Assembly (NCBI RefSeq): GCF_963576675.1
Contig: NC_088916.1
Coordinates: forward strand, 12,562,501 to 12,626,500
Direction of reading: 5' to 3'
DNA from: Euphorbia lathyris
Taxonomy: Eukaryota; Streptophyta; Magnoliopsida; Malpighiales; Euphorbiaceae
Length of the DNA stretch: 64,000 bases
Part shown: positions 10,656 to 22,296 of the stretch, in pieces
Layout of the letters: each line of letters opens with the position of its first letter
How positions within the stretch are numbered: the stretch's first letter is position 1
Program-made: the position numbers and the translations under genes
Notes under the pieces: model-generated
Seen by the model: the letters and a program-made list of their open reading frames with translations, nothing else
Databases searched by the model: none
What the model was told of the DNA's origin: nothing

Positions 10656-13600
10656 TCAAGATGAAGCACACTGAACAATCTTCATCTTGTTTAAGAATCC
10701 CACCATCTGTGGTCCTGTTAGAGCTTTAGTGAGCATGAAGTCATATAAGGAGTCTTGATAAACCCCTGTTCCAGGTGTTCTCGCACTATGTGGCAATCAA
10801 TGTCCACATGTTTCATCTTTTCATGAAACACAGGATTGGCTGCAATGTGAATTGCTGCCTGATTGTCACATCTTAATGAAATAGGAAGTTCTGGCTCTAT
10901 GTTGAATTCCTTCAACAGAAAAGATAGCCATTTAAGCTCACATGATGCTGTTGCCATTGCTCGATATTCAGCTTCGGCTGAACTTCTACTAACAGTCCCT
11001 TGCTTCTTCGACTTCCAAGAGACTAAGCAATTTCCCATAAAAACGCAGTATCCAGTGACAGACTTCCTTGTAATCTTGCATCTCCCCCAATCAGAATCAC
11101 AAAAACCTTCCATGATACTTAAGTTTGATTGAGAGTCATAATAGATCCCCACTGAACTAGTGCCTTTTAAGTATCTTACTACATATAGGGCAGCCTCCAT
11201 CTGCAACACTGTTGGTTTACTCATATACTAACTCAATTGTTGAGTCACAACAAAAGCAATGTCAGGCCTAGTGAAGCCAAGATAGAGTAATTTGCCAACA
11301 AGTTTCATGTATCTTTCTGGTTTATCATAATTTGTCCCTGCTACATCCAATTTAAGTCCTGCAGGAAACGGACTTGTGGTGATTGTAGCTTGATCCAAAC
11401 CTGCCTCCTTCACTAAATCTTTGATGTACTTGGACTGTGTTATCATTAATCCCCGACTTGATCTGGCCAGTTCTATTCCTAAGAAGTATTTAGCTTCTCC
11501 CAAGTTCTTGATTGTGAAACTTTTGTCAAGTGCTGACTTAACTTCCTCAATCATAGTCATAGAGGTGCCTGTGATGAGTACATCATCAACATAAACTATT
11601 AGCGCCAAAAACTCACCTCCTGCTTTCTTAGTGAAGAGGCAATAATCATGTATAGACTTAGTAAAGCCTAATTGTAGCAGCTGCTCAGTGAAGACCTTGT
11701 TCCATTGTCTTCCTGCTTGCTTTAGTCCATATAAGGACTTCTTCAATCAGCAAACCATGCCTTGTTGAGCCTTTGAATATCCTACAGGTGGATCCATGTA
11801 GAGTTCTTCTTCAATGGTGCCATGCAAATATGCATTGTTGATGTCTATTTGCTGAATTGGCCATTGATTAGTGATAGCAATTGCTAAAAAAATTCTAACA
11901 GTAGTAACCTTAGTTACAGGTGAAAAACTATCATGATAATCTACTCCATACTCTTGGTCATATCCTCTTGCTACCAGGCGTGCCTTGTACCTAGTTACAC
12001 TGCCATCTGCAGCTCTTTTAATTTTAAACAACCACTTTGAAGTGATTGACTTCTTACCAGGAGGCAGAGGTACCAAATCCCAAGTTTGGTTTGTCTCCAA
12101 AGCTGTAATCTCCTGTTGCATGGCTTCTTCCCATTCGAGGACCCCTTTGGCTTCTTTGTAGCTTCTAGGTTCCTTTTGTTCATCTAACTTAGTGAGAAAT
12201 GCTGTGTGAGCAGGTGTATATTTAAAAACTGCCTCATTTACTGAGGCTTGGTTGACTATGAAATCCTCCATCCAACCAGGCTTCTTAACATGTCTAGTAG
12301 GTCTTCTATCACCCCTGGTCACTGTGATATCAAATTGTTCTGAATCAATTGGGACATGTGTTGTTGAAATTTCAGAGGTTCTTGGTTCAGGTGAGTGAGA
12401 CACATGTTCTTGACTTTCAATATCTGCAATTGATGGTGCATACATTGATAGTGGAGTCTGCAGTGTATTCTGAGATGGAGATGCATCTTGGAGAGATAAA
12501 TCTTCAATTTGATCAGGTAGCTCCTCACTTGGTAGTGGTATTACACCTTTTTGAGAATTTCCTGCATCACAAGAACTAGTTAAAATGTTATGAGCATAAG
12601 GAAAAATGTGCTCTTGGAATTGTACATCTCTCGATACACACAGTTTATGTGTATCTAGTCTGTACACCTTCCAACCTTTCTGACCTGCTGATCCTCCCAG
12701 ATAAATGCTTCTTATTGCTCTATCAGCAAATTTGCTCTTTTGTGGATCAGTGTTCATAACATAGCTTTGGCAGCCAAATGTTCTAAGATCTCCGTATGCA
12801 GGTTGTCTGTTATATAGTTTTTCATAAGGTGATTTCCATTTCAGGACCTTAGTGGGATAGATGTTGAGCAACATTGCTGCATGTAGCATGGCTTCTCCCC
12901 AGAATTTAGTAGGAAGGTTTCCTTGTTTTAGAAGAGCTCTAGCAACATTAACCAGACTCCTATGTCTTCTCTCCACAACCCCATTCTGCTGAGGGGTATA
13001 AACACAAGATCTTTGATGCAATATGCCAAAAATTTTTAGCACTTGCTGAGTACTGTGACTTAGAAATTCCGAACCATGATCTGTTCTTACAGATTTTATG
13101 GTCGCTTGAAATTGTGTCTGTACAAGTCTGATAAAATCCTGCAGTAGTTGTGTCACTTGATGCTTATGTTTAAACAGTACAATCCAGATAACTCGAGTGA
13201 AATCATCTACAATTGTGAGCATATATCCATCCCCTGTCATGGAGCACTGTCTATATGGCCCCCAACAGTCCATGTGAACTAATTCAAAGGCTTGCTTTGT
13301 TTTAATTTCACTATGTTGAAATGGTTTCCTGTTGTATTTAGCTCGAATACAAACATCACATTCATTGAAAATCTCAGAGTACACATTTGGTAATTGAAAC
13401 AAATGTTTAAACTTCTCCTTAGAAATATGGCCTAATCTCTTGTGCCACAATTCTATACTCAAACTGTCTTTCTCAGTTACAGCACACACTACATTATTAG
13501 CAATAGCCTCTTCTATTACATTTTTATCAAAAGAACCTTGACTGAGATAGTATAGTCCTTCATGCATCCTGCCCATAGCTAAAGCCTTAGAACATGCCTG

Positions 13601-15274
13601 GTCCTGCAAAATGCAGTACTTAGACCAAAATTTCACTGACATTTGTTGATCTTGAAGCAATTTGCTCACAGATAATAAATGGTACTTGAAATTAGGGATA
13701 TAAAGCACATTCATCAAATTAAGACCCTCTTTAAATGACACAGTGCCTTGATATGCTACCAATTGTGCTTCTCTAGTTGGCAAGAATACTCTTTTCGGAA
13801 TCTGCAACTTTTTTACATTCTTCAGTAATCTCAAATCATATGTCATATGTGTAGTGGCTCCGGAGTCAATTATCCATGCATTGTTAACATTAAGATCATC
13901 ATGAGTGTGGGATAGACTCATACCTGAGCATGCACCAACAAAAGCAGAAAATTCTTGATGAGAATTATCTTGTGGAGCTTTGCCTCGCATGATTCTTTGA
14001 ACTTCTTGCTGTATCATCAGCTTCACTGCATCAGTTTTGTACCCTTCAATTTCCAAGTCTGAGTCCTCTTCAATTGGATTTTGCTGCTCATTCATCATAT
14101 TTGCTTGATGTTTGGCTGGTCCTTCAATTCTTTTTCCTTTGAACCAGTCTGGATACCCCTTAATTCTGAAGCACTCATTTCTTTCATGACCCCCTTTTCT
14201 ACAATATGAGCACCATTTCTCCTCCTTAGACTTGCCTGATGCAGAATTTTTAGATCCCCCTGCATTACCTCCTGAACCACCAGAATTGCTTGAACCACCA
14301 GAATTGCTTGAATTACTTGTATTTCCTCCTCCTATATTTCCTGCATATCCTTGCCTTTTGAAATTGTTAGCATTATTGCCTCTATTTCCAAAATTTCTAC
14401 TGTTTCCCCCAAAAGACATATTTACAAAGTCTGTGACAGTCTCAGTATCATTGCTTCTTTGATCTTCGATTGTTAGAAGCATTGAGAATGCTTTGCCAAC
14501 AGATGGAAGAGGATCCATGATGAGAATTTGGTTTCTCACATGGTTAAACTCAGCATTGAGCCCTGATAAAAACTGCATCAATTGCTCTTCTTCCTTTTGT
14601 TCTAGAGCCAATTTTCTAGATTCTTCACACTTACAGGTCTTAGTTGGCTTAATAACATCATATTCATCCCACATTCTTTTAATCTTGTTAAAAAACTCAA
14701 CCAGACTCATAGTTCCCTGTGATATACCTGCAATTTCTCTCCTCAATCTAAAAACCAAAGGACCATTACTCTTCTCATATCGTAATGCTATTTCATTCCA
14801 CAATTTTCTTGAAGAAGTAGCATGTAGAAAAACTTCAGCTAAATCCTTAGATAAAGCATTTAATATCCATGAAAACACTAAATCATCAATTTGTTTCCAT
14901 TTTAGATATGCTTCTGAGTCTTTATCCTGAGGTTCATCATTTTTCAGTATAAAATCAGTTTTCTTCTTAGCATTTAACGCTAACATCATCGATCGTTTCC
15001 AAGATATGTAGTTACTTCCATTCAATACAGAACTTACTAACACTAATCCTGGATTATCATTGTGATTATTCACATTACTGGACTCCATACCTGCTTCTGG
15101 AAAATTAGGTCGATTCTCTGAAATTTGATTTTCGAACACGTTCAGATCCTTGCTTGATCCTTGATCTGTACTTTCTGCAGAATTTGGATCGAAACTTTCT
15201 ACTGGTTCTTCTTCTTCTTCGCTTGCACCTTGATCGCTTACAACTTGTGCATATGATTTCAAGCTTTTTTTCAT
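10656..15274 (-). pseudogene. copia gag-pol polyprotein (gag, protease, integrase, RT, RNase H), degraded
   Basis: Start chosen at ATG 15274, 64 nt inside the LTR. Domains in order: UBN2/copia gag (residues about 70-290, SNYISWKRSMMLAL); CCHC zinc knuckle (about 354-368, CSYCRKGGHERNEC); protease DSGA (about 473); integrase HHCC finger (LWHKRLGH) and D,D,E core (VHMDCWG, RTDHGSEF, NGVVERRHR); RT with YVDD (near 11580-11600); RNase H with SSAEAEYRA (near 10960-10985). Lesions: TGA at 11747-11749 and TAG at 11228-11230, both in frame with flanking coding sequence, and a small frameshift near 10735 before the last RNase H residues, which continue in another frame to a stop at 10656-10658. Both stops fit C-to-T changes (from CGA and CAG). 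The LTRs are nearly identical, so the lesions are recent. The family normally makes virus-like particles and cDNA; this copy is probably inactive on its own. Confidence 0.93.
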
Positions 15275-15326
15275 CTCTGGACTGGAATCGATTCAGAATC
15301 TCTTGCATCGATGGATCTCCATGAAT

Positions 15327-15338
15327 GCTCTGATACCA
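15327..15338 (-). other. Primer-binding site, initiator tRNA-Met type
   Basis: Minus strand TGGTATCAGAGC, matching the 3' end of plant initiator tRNA-Met, directly abutting the 5' LTR with no spacer. Confidence 0.9.
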
Positions 15339-15556
15339 TATTAACAACACCAAAGAGAGAAAAAGTAACTGAATCTTGAATTCATCTTATTGAATAATAG
15401 ACACAAGTCTAGTTTATATAGAAAAGTACAATTGGAATGTTCTAGATCACTAGATAATAACAAACAGCAGTAACAAACTTTTACCTACTCCTTTTTATTC
15501 TATTTTTATTCCTTTTTTATTCTGTTTTTATTCCTCTTTGACAGCTGTCTTTGATA
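15339..15556 (-). repeat. 5' LTR of copia element
   Basis: 218 bp, same TA...TA ends as its partner. Differences seen by eye: a G/A near 15390, a T/G in the T-run near 15515 and a G/A near 15553. A low count means a young insertion. Confidence 0.92.
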
Positions 15557-15616
15557 GTAATAAATTCTTGTGTGCTCCGTTAATAGTTCTGTTATCTCAA
15601 AAATGATATCCAAATT

Positions 15617-15704
15617 AGCAAATCAGGCATGGCTGAAGCTGAATTTTCAAGTTTCCACTCTAGTGTGAAGCGTGGTGATATTTTTGGTCTCACTGGATTT
15701 CCAG
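15617..15704 (+). pseudogene. Lysyl-tRNA synthetase exon fragment
   Basis: The frame reads SKSG, then AEAEFSSFHSSVKRGDIFGLTGFPG, matching the class IIb LysRS anticodon-binding (OB-fold) region around the conserved KRGDIVG...GFPGK block. The match stops exactly at a candidate splice donor (CCAG|GTTGGA at 15704/15705). The residues upstream of SKSG, which should read like VQVMADA, are degraded, and no next exon (KTKRGELSIF) is visible before 16252. LysRS charges tRNA-Lys in the cytosol or organelles. Here I see only one exon, between transposons, so a gene remnant is the safest call. It could be one exon of a gene with very long introns reaching outside the window, but the degraded 5' part argues against that. 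Confidence 0.6.
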
Positions 15705-16251
15705 GTTGGAGATTTTAAGTAGTTGTTTATTTGATGTTATGCTCGTTTCATATATTTTCTTCTATTTTCTGATTTTTATTAGAGAACTAGATAGTGTCCG
15801 GTTTTGGCTGTATATATTTTTTTAACCTTTTTCGCCACTTAGTATATCTGTATTTAGCATGTAGTTGATGGACCTATAGGAGTAAAACTTCAAGTGTGAA
15901 GGACAAGTTCATTGATGCTGAGTGACTGAGGTGAAATGATTGAGATTTTTCCATGGCCCATTTGTATGGCAATGGTGATGATGGTGTAGAAAGAACATAG
16001 AAATCCTATTATTTTCTTAATACTAGAATTGGCTGGATAGATTGGTTTAGGAAAAGTATTATGTTTTACCAATGCTTATATTTAATACATCTATTAGAAG
16101 ACAGTCAACTTCTCCATTAAAGTAAACCCTGAAGATCTTGTATGCTTTTTCGGGGTTGCGAGTTAGTAGAAGAAAGAGATATTGCTACATCTTTGAAGAA
16201 GTAAAAATTGTTTGGCATGGCTCTATAGAACTGATAAAAACTGTATACCAT
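15705..16251. other. Non-coding, possible intron after LysRS exon
   Basis: T-rich sequence with no readable exon. It ends where a CACTA-like terminus begins. Confidence 0.3.
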
Positions 16252-16860
16252 CACTACACCATAGAACGCCTATTGTAACGATGTATTTTCGTTACGTTCT
16301 ACATCCAAAATTGTTGCATTTCGGCCAAAATTGGGCTAAAGCAACGATTTTGGTCAATATATTTTCATTGGTTAATTCAGGGTTGCCTTTACACTCTAAG
16401 GCAACGAAAATGTTCTTTAATGCAACAGCGAAGATATCGTTGCTTTTGTTTTAGTTAATGCAACGGTCAAAGGATATAAATAAAAGGCAACGAAACATGA
16501 ACCCAAAAGCAGCGATTTTACATTTATTGATCGTTGCCTTAAGTAATTATTAGGCAACATTATTTCATACTTAAAGCAACGGTTTAATCGCAAAGGCAAC
16601 ATTATTTTACGTCCAAATGCAATGATATTTTATAGTTAAGGCAACGGTTTTTTAAAAGTAGCAACACCTTTTGTTATACTAATGCAACCACTTTATTTGG
16701 CAAAGGCAACAATTATTGTTCTAAATCAACGGCTTTTTGTTAGCAAAAGCAACATAGTTTTATAAAATAGGCAATGACTTTTAATCATCAGCAACAATTT
16801 TAGTTTACTAATGCAACAATGTTAAAACAGAAGGCAACAAAGCGGCCATAATATTTATAA
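16252..16860. mobile_element. CACTA-like transposon terminus with GGCAACR subterminal repeats
   Basis: Starts CACTACACCATAG (16252) after CAT. The next 600 bp hold roughly 20 copies of a GGCAACR/AGCAACR word at irregular 20-40 bp spacing, mostly in one orientation, plus a few reverse copies (CGTTGC near 16436, 16535). Dense subterminal repeats behind a CACTA end are typical of En/Spm transposons, where transposase binds them. I find no matching inverted end (TAGTG with CAT) in the same layer (up to 19079 and 29842-31217), so the element is truncated or the call is wrong. Confidence 0.45.
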
Positions 16861-17064
16861 TCTAAAAGGAAATGTCTATTTAAATATCCACAAGCAACAA
16901 AATCCAAAAGTACCTAAATATCAACATCCGACAGTACCTAAATAATAAAATCCCGAATCCTAAAGTATCATCATAACCATAAATAAATCAGTCTTCTCGT
17001 TCATTCGAATGAACTGTAGAGAAAACACCATCCAGATTTAGATTAAGTGATGGGTTCATAAGGC

Positions 17065-17235
17065 TCAACTTTTGACAAGAAATTCAAGATGAGCTAATAG
17101 TCCATTCTTCACTTCTTCGTCTCTGATTTCCTCTCTGTTTTCCAATTTGAATTGCTCCATTACATCTTCAGACATCGGGCTCTTACTCGTAGCAGCAGAA
17201 GGTTCGGCGATCCTATAACATTTTGTTTTCTTCAT
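17065..17235 (-). CDS. Short open frame, 56 aa, unknown
   Basis: ATG at 17235, stop at 17065-17067. The product is acidic and probably helical (EDVMEQFKLENREEIRDEE). It lies downstream of the CACTA-like terminus on the opposite strand, where the end of a transposase gene could lie, but I recognise no family. Spliced-exon or chance origin are both possible. Confidence 0.2.
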   Translation of the reverse strand: MKKTKCYRIAEPSAATSKSPMSEDVMEQFKLENREEIRDEEVKNGLLAHLEFLVKS

Positions 17236-17515
17236 GGGCCCTATCTACCAACTAGCCATACACGACCATGAGATTATGAGCCTCCGAGTATTTCATCAAT
17301 CTCTTCAATATTTTCCCTGCTGATAACAACTCTTCAATCGTCGATTGTAGAATTAAAACATGAAAACAAACAGAAGACAACCAAATAAACAAAATGCAAA
17401 CTGAATTAAAATTAAAACTGACAAATAACATATTATAATGTAATTAGAGAATCATATGATTCATAAGATAATAAAACATATTACGGGCACAAGAAAAGAG
17501 ACAATAATATCAAAC

Positions 17516-18110
17516 AAGATCTTAAAGAGTTGGATCAAGCAAACGGAGACTCGTCTTGAGCAGAAGTATATTTAGATCATGAGAATTAACATATGACATC
17601 TGTAACATCTGCAATTTTAAAATGTAAATAGTGAAAAATTATCCTTAAAGAGTCTGAACCACGGACAACTATGGAAAATCTTAAAGAGTTGGATCAAGTA
17701 AACGTGAGACTCGTCCTAAGCAGAATCACAAAAAAATAAGACAATAAATCTAATAAATGTGTCTTCTATATCTTTAAGAAACTTAGCTATATTCCATTTT
17801 AGGTAATCAATGTCCATAAGAAAGAAAAAGACTAGAACCTAATATTTAACGTTATTAAGGAAACTCTTAACCTCTATTTCACATTGGTGCATATCTTGAG
17901 ATGAACATTCAAGGCAAAATAGAGACATTTCAATTTAAACTCAGTATAATCTGATCAACACAGCTAGAGTAGATACGAGCATGATGAATGCATAATGACG
18001 ATGACTAATCATAAACTAAAGTCAATATGTATATAATTATATTTTACCAATAACAAACATGAGATGCACTTATGTGCCTTCTATGTCTTTAAGAAACTTA
18101 AAGACTGAAA
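17516..18110. repeat. Imperfect local duplications
   Basis: A block of about 55 bp (ATCTTAAAGAGTTGGATCAA...) occurs at 17518-17575 and again at 17678-17735. A second block (TTCTATRTCTTTAAGAAACTTA) occurs at about 17763 and 18078. The copies are imperfect. No gene is seen from 17240 to 19079. Confidence 0.5.
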
Positions 18111-19079
18111 TTGTATTTTCAACTTTATAATCCACATCAGTTTGTAATGAGATGTAGTAGTAAATAATAATGGCATATACTTAATGAATGGTAGGTTTGC
18201 TTCGTGGAAAGATGAAATTTTTTATTAGTAAATAATAGTTGTATCTACTTAATAGTCATTACTCCTTCAACATAACCAAAACAATTAAACAATCTAACTC
18301 TACACATTAACATTAATTGAAAATTTGAGAACCCACTTTACATTTCATCGTGATAGAATTTTAATTAAAGGAATGTCATAATTCCTTCTTAGAAGCTACT
18401 AGCAAATTATGATAATTGACACGTCATGAACAGGATAATGCCACCACTAAATAGATACAACCCCCCATAATTGACACAACATGAATATGATAATTTCCAC
18501 CGTTAAATCGACACTAACCCGATAATAGATACGACATGAACGCGATGTAAACCCAATAATTTCCACCGCTAAATTGGGCCCCTCAGTCCGTATTATAGTG
18601 TTTTATTATAACTAAATACAAGTAAAAGCTCAACCAATCACTAATATTTTGGATGATACTGGTAGAAAAATAATGTGTTATACAGTTTTAGTTTAATAAT
18701 ACATATCGAAGACTAACTATTAACCAGTACATTTTTTGGTTTAATGTTTTAGAAAGGAATTGCTTCTAATTAACTGTATCTTGGAATTAGAAGATCGATA
18801 AAGACTCGTTAGTGGACACCTAAGTAGGACCATCCAATGATGAGTGGAAGATATTGAAGACATGCAAAACTAAAGTCTCCAAAGCATAGACAGATATTAA
18901 ACCATGATGAGCCCTAAGGATTCGTCTCTCATAATATCACCAAGCCGTAATCAGTATAATACTATGTTTGAAAATATTATCTTTATTAATTAGGTGATCA
19001 ACCTGTAAATAATCAACACCAGTGACACCAACTGTAATAGCAAGGTAAACGTATTAAGAGCTAATCCATCCTAAGAAGG
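18111..19079. other. AT-rich ancestral sequence
   Basis: No coding region, repeat or RNA gene recognised. It ends at the GAAGG target site (19075-19079) and is continuous with 29847 onward. Confidence 0.3.
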
Positions 19080-20103
19080 TGATAGGGCGTCGCCTAGTGT
19101 GAGCTTTTCTACGACGAAATGTATATTATGATGATTGTGCTACGACTATGGATGTGATCTTTCTAAATGCTCTATCTTTACTAGACGTCACTACTTAGGG
19201 GCAAGTGTACCCCGTCGTATCAAGTAATAATCCGGTTAAGACCGGGTATCGAATCCACGGGATTTATAACTGCAAGTATTAAACGACTCGGTTTTATACA
19301 TTATTTAAGCGGTGAATACTTTGAGGTTGGTGTGAGACACAACTACAAACTACTCCTAACTATGGGCGAGACAGATTTATGTAGCGAAAACTCCACGGAA
19401 TGAAATGGACAACGATAAGTTATAAATATAAAAGACAATGACTCCGAATATATACGTTTGACAATTTAATCTTGCAAAGACGACTACGTGTAGTTCGACC
19501 GACCCGTGAAGTACTTAGACTACGTGGTTCCTAGTCAAGGCGTGTCTAATGCTGGGGATCAGAAACTAGGGCCCGTAAGTTCCATGGTGTGTCAATTCCT
19601 ACGGTTTCCGGTGCGTCACTTCCGGTAAGGCAACGCCTATATGAATCCCTAAAGATAGCCCGAATGGCATCGGAAATCGTGTTCCCCTACACAATAGTCA
19701 ATTACGAGTATCAAAACAAGTAATAAACATCAACACGTATATAGAAACAGAAATTGCAAATCATATATTATAAATGTGGAAAGCATAAATGAGGAATACA
19801 ACCAAGCCTAGCACACAGGAAGAGTGCAAGCTAATTAGCAAGCGAAGAGGGAAGAATCGACCCTCGGAACTAGCCAACCGGACTCAAGGCCGTCTCTTAG
19901 GTCTTGGAGGTGGAAATCTCGAGCTTGGTGGATGAGGATGGAACGGAACTTTGACAGAGTGACGGATTAAGTGAACAAGCCCTCAAGGTGGTAGAGTTTT
20001 ATTACACGAAAACTGAATCTAAAACTAAAACTATACAACAAATTCTAGCAAAAGAAGTAAAATGTAGCTATGTTCCAGTCTTTTAAATGAGTGCTAGTCA
20101 CTC

Positions 20104-20113
20104 TTATTTATAC
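20104..20113 (-). promoter_or_regulatory. TATA box of 3' LTR
   Basis: Minus strand TATAAATAAG in the same context as the solo LTR at 6138. It is missing from the 5' LTR, where the corresponding 18 bp are replaced by unrelated sequence. Confidence 0.5.
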
Positions 20114-20187
20114 ATCAAGCTAGGGGAAAAATTGTAAGTTCAAAAGGTGCAAGCATGAAGGAACATAATTTTGTGCAGAAATCCCAT

Positions 20188-20590
20188 AATACGCCCCGCG
20201 TATGGTGGTATACGCCCTGCGTGTGTGCTCATTTCGTCAGAAATCTCCTGCATGTGGACCTAAATCGGATCTTGTTGTCTCAACCACGCCCCACGTATAG
20301 TGATATACGTCGCGCGTGGTTGAGCTCCTGGCGTTTTATTGCTCGAATTACACCATGTACGCCCTGCGTATCCCAAAACACGCCTCGCGTACCGATAGTT
20401 GACTTAAGAGACAATGCAGTCTGACCTTCAGGATTAGGCAAATCATTTCTGACATGTGTCATGCGCCTCACGTAGGTTGGCATACGTCTCGCGTATGCTG
20501 ACTAGATTCCACATGGTGCTTGCGGATAGGGCAATTATTTCTGACTCCATGTTTCACGCCCCGCGTGTGTAATGAGGCGCCTCGCGTATT
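20188..20590. repeat. Direct pairs of GC-rich motif (3' LTR)
   Basis: Pairs near 20190/20210, 20284/20304, 20358/20380, 20461/20483 and 20554/20575. All members face the same way (TACGCCCCGCGTA type on the plus strand), with many single-base variants such as TACGCCCTGCGTG, TACGTCGCGCGTG and TACGTCTCGCGTA. Confidence 0.8.
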
Positions 20591-20824
20591 GAGTGGGTTT
20601 TCACTCCTTGCTCGTACCTGAAATACAAATCTCGAGAGCCGAGTTAGCTTGACGTTTTTATTTCCTAAATTAATAAAAAACAAGGGAATTTAACTGAAAG
20701 CATGGAATTTATTTTTATTTCGTTATTTTATTAAAACACTCTATTTTTGAAATTAAACTTATTTATTTCTTCTAAAATTAACCCGTAAATCATGCTAAAA
20801 GATAGGGGTAAAATACCCCTATCA

Positions 20825-20836
20825 AACCTCCTCGGA
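20825..20836 (-). other. Polypurine tract of Athila-like element
   Basis: The minus strand reads CCGAGGAGGTT immediately before the LTR start TGATAGG. Confidence 0.55.
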
Positions 20837-22296
20837 CTTTAAAGTTTTACTTGTCCTCAAGTAAAAGAAATCGAAAGACAAGGGATTGAGATTATTAAGA
20901 AACAAACCGTCGGTCGGTTTTACCAAGTGCGTGATTTCAAAGTTAAAGTTTTACGCAAAGTTTTCGGTGAATACCCACGCAAACAATCGAGTGACCAAAA
21001 CTTATTTGAAACCTCCATGATCAAAATCAATAGGCAATATTAACGGGGGTTGATTATCTTTTGAGAACCCAATAGTACCTCACTAAGGGATTTCACTCTT
21101 ACGCTCAAACTTTAGTGGGTCGGTGTTTTAGCACTCTTCTTTGCACTTACCCGAGATCACTTTGAGTTTGCATTTTCATCCGGGTTTTTCCTCCTATGTT
21201 ATGGTTTAGACAATATTAAAAATGAACCCGAAGGGGGGTTGTAATGTGGGTGGCTTTTTAGTGGTTAATTTTTTAGAACTCGAGTTCAAATACCATTTTG
21301 ATGATTGCACCGCATTTTATTTTGGCCTTGGCAAGTTTGTAAAATATAACTCGAAATTGCTCGGATGGAGCTTGGGAATGCCTTTTGCTCTTTACTGTGT
21401 TTTTCTTTTTCTTTTTGTTTTGAGAGTGGCACAAAAACGATTTCGAAAGCTTGTAGTGCTTACTTATCAAGGCCTTGGCTTATTTCGGGTGCGAATTAAT
21501 TTTGTTGGTATTTAAACAAGAGGAAAAAGAGGGTTAAATGTTAAAAGGGTATTAACAAGAAAAAGTCGGTTAGTAGGCTCAAGGGGGTTTCCTAGAGGTT
21601 GATACAAACGAGAAAAATAAATTAAGAAAAGAATTAAGCTAAGCGGGCTCGCTTTATCATCTATTGCCTTTTTAACCAAAATAGGTGTACTTAACCCGGT
21701 ATTAGGTGCAAACTCTATGAGTCGAGTGAAGTCAAAGTTCTCGAAAAATTGTGAAAGAAATAGAGTTCTCATACGAACTCCTTTAGGCTCAAAATTACCT
21801 CACAAAATTTCGGGTTTATATTGTGTACTATCGAGTCTTCGCTAAACTTCTAAACATCCCGTTTTTATTGCCTTTTTAAGTTTCATTATGGAGATGACAT
21901 GTGGGTTAGGACTCAATATTTTTATTTAGTATAAACCTAGGTTTTGCATAAATTCTAGAACTTCAAAATTAAGACTAAAATTTCTTACTAAAACCGATCC
22001 TTTGTGTTCCGTCTTTTTATTCTAAGGACAAATAACGGAACTTTTATTTTATTTCCGAGGGAGAGGTAGCGCGTTGGAAAAATTTAAAGAATCAATAAAT
22101 TAGTTTAACTATTTTGTTGTTTATTTGATTTTTATTTATTTTTGTTTTTGTTAGTGCAAAACGGACTGAAAGTGCGGGGTTGCACGGCCCTTCGCGTTAT
22201 TAAAATGACGTCTATTACAAGGACGTCGCAAAAGAAGAAAGAAACAAAAACAAAAATAGACATGAAATGAAAAATAAGGCTCTTCAAAGTTTAGGT
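20837..22296 (-). other. Non-coding 3' region of Athila-like element
   Basis: About 1.4 kb between ORF1 and the 3' LTR. Open frames at 21222-21515 (+) and 21512-21772 (-) have no recognisable content. Athila elements commonly have a long 3' non-coding region. Confidence 0.5.

Larger units (their letters stand above)
10390..15556 (-). mobile_element. Complete Ty1/copia retrotransposon with TA...TA LTR ends
   Basis: 5167 bp between TSDs GTAAT (10385-10389 and 15557-15561). Two 218-bp LTRs (10390-10607 and 15339-15556) differ at about three positions. The tRNA-iMet primer site TGGTATCAGAGC (15327-15338) touches the right LTR, and a polypurine tract (10608-10620) touches the left one, so both LTR edges are fixed independently of each other. 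Gag, protease, integrase, RT and RNase H occur in copia order on the minus strand. Confidence 0.95.
19080..20824 (-). repeat. 3' LTR of Athila-like element
   Basis: 1745 bp, TGATAGGGCG...CCCCTATCA on the plus strand. It contains direct pairs of the GC-rich motif (20188-20590), a TATA box (about 20104-20113, minus) and the terminal palindrome at 20801-20823. It differs from the 5' LTR by scattered substitutions (a few per cent by eye) and one block replacement at the TATA region. Confidence 0.93.

Noticed and set aside
20155..20424. 89-codon frames at the same place in two LTRs (also 29173-29442)
   Set aside because: Homologous LTR sequence containing GC-motif pairs; absent as an ORF from the solo LTR; no recognised protein.
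21222..21772. Two overlapping frames in the 3' region of the Athila-like element as an env-like gene
   Set aside because: On opposite strands, with hydrophobic AT-biased content, no start context and no domain.
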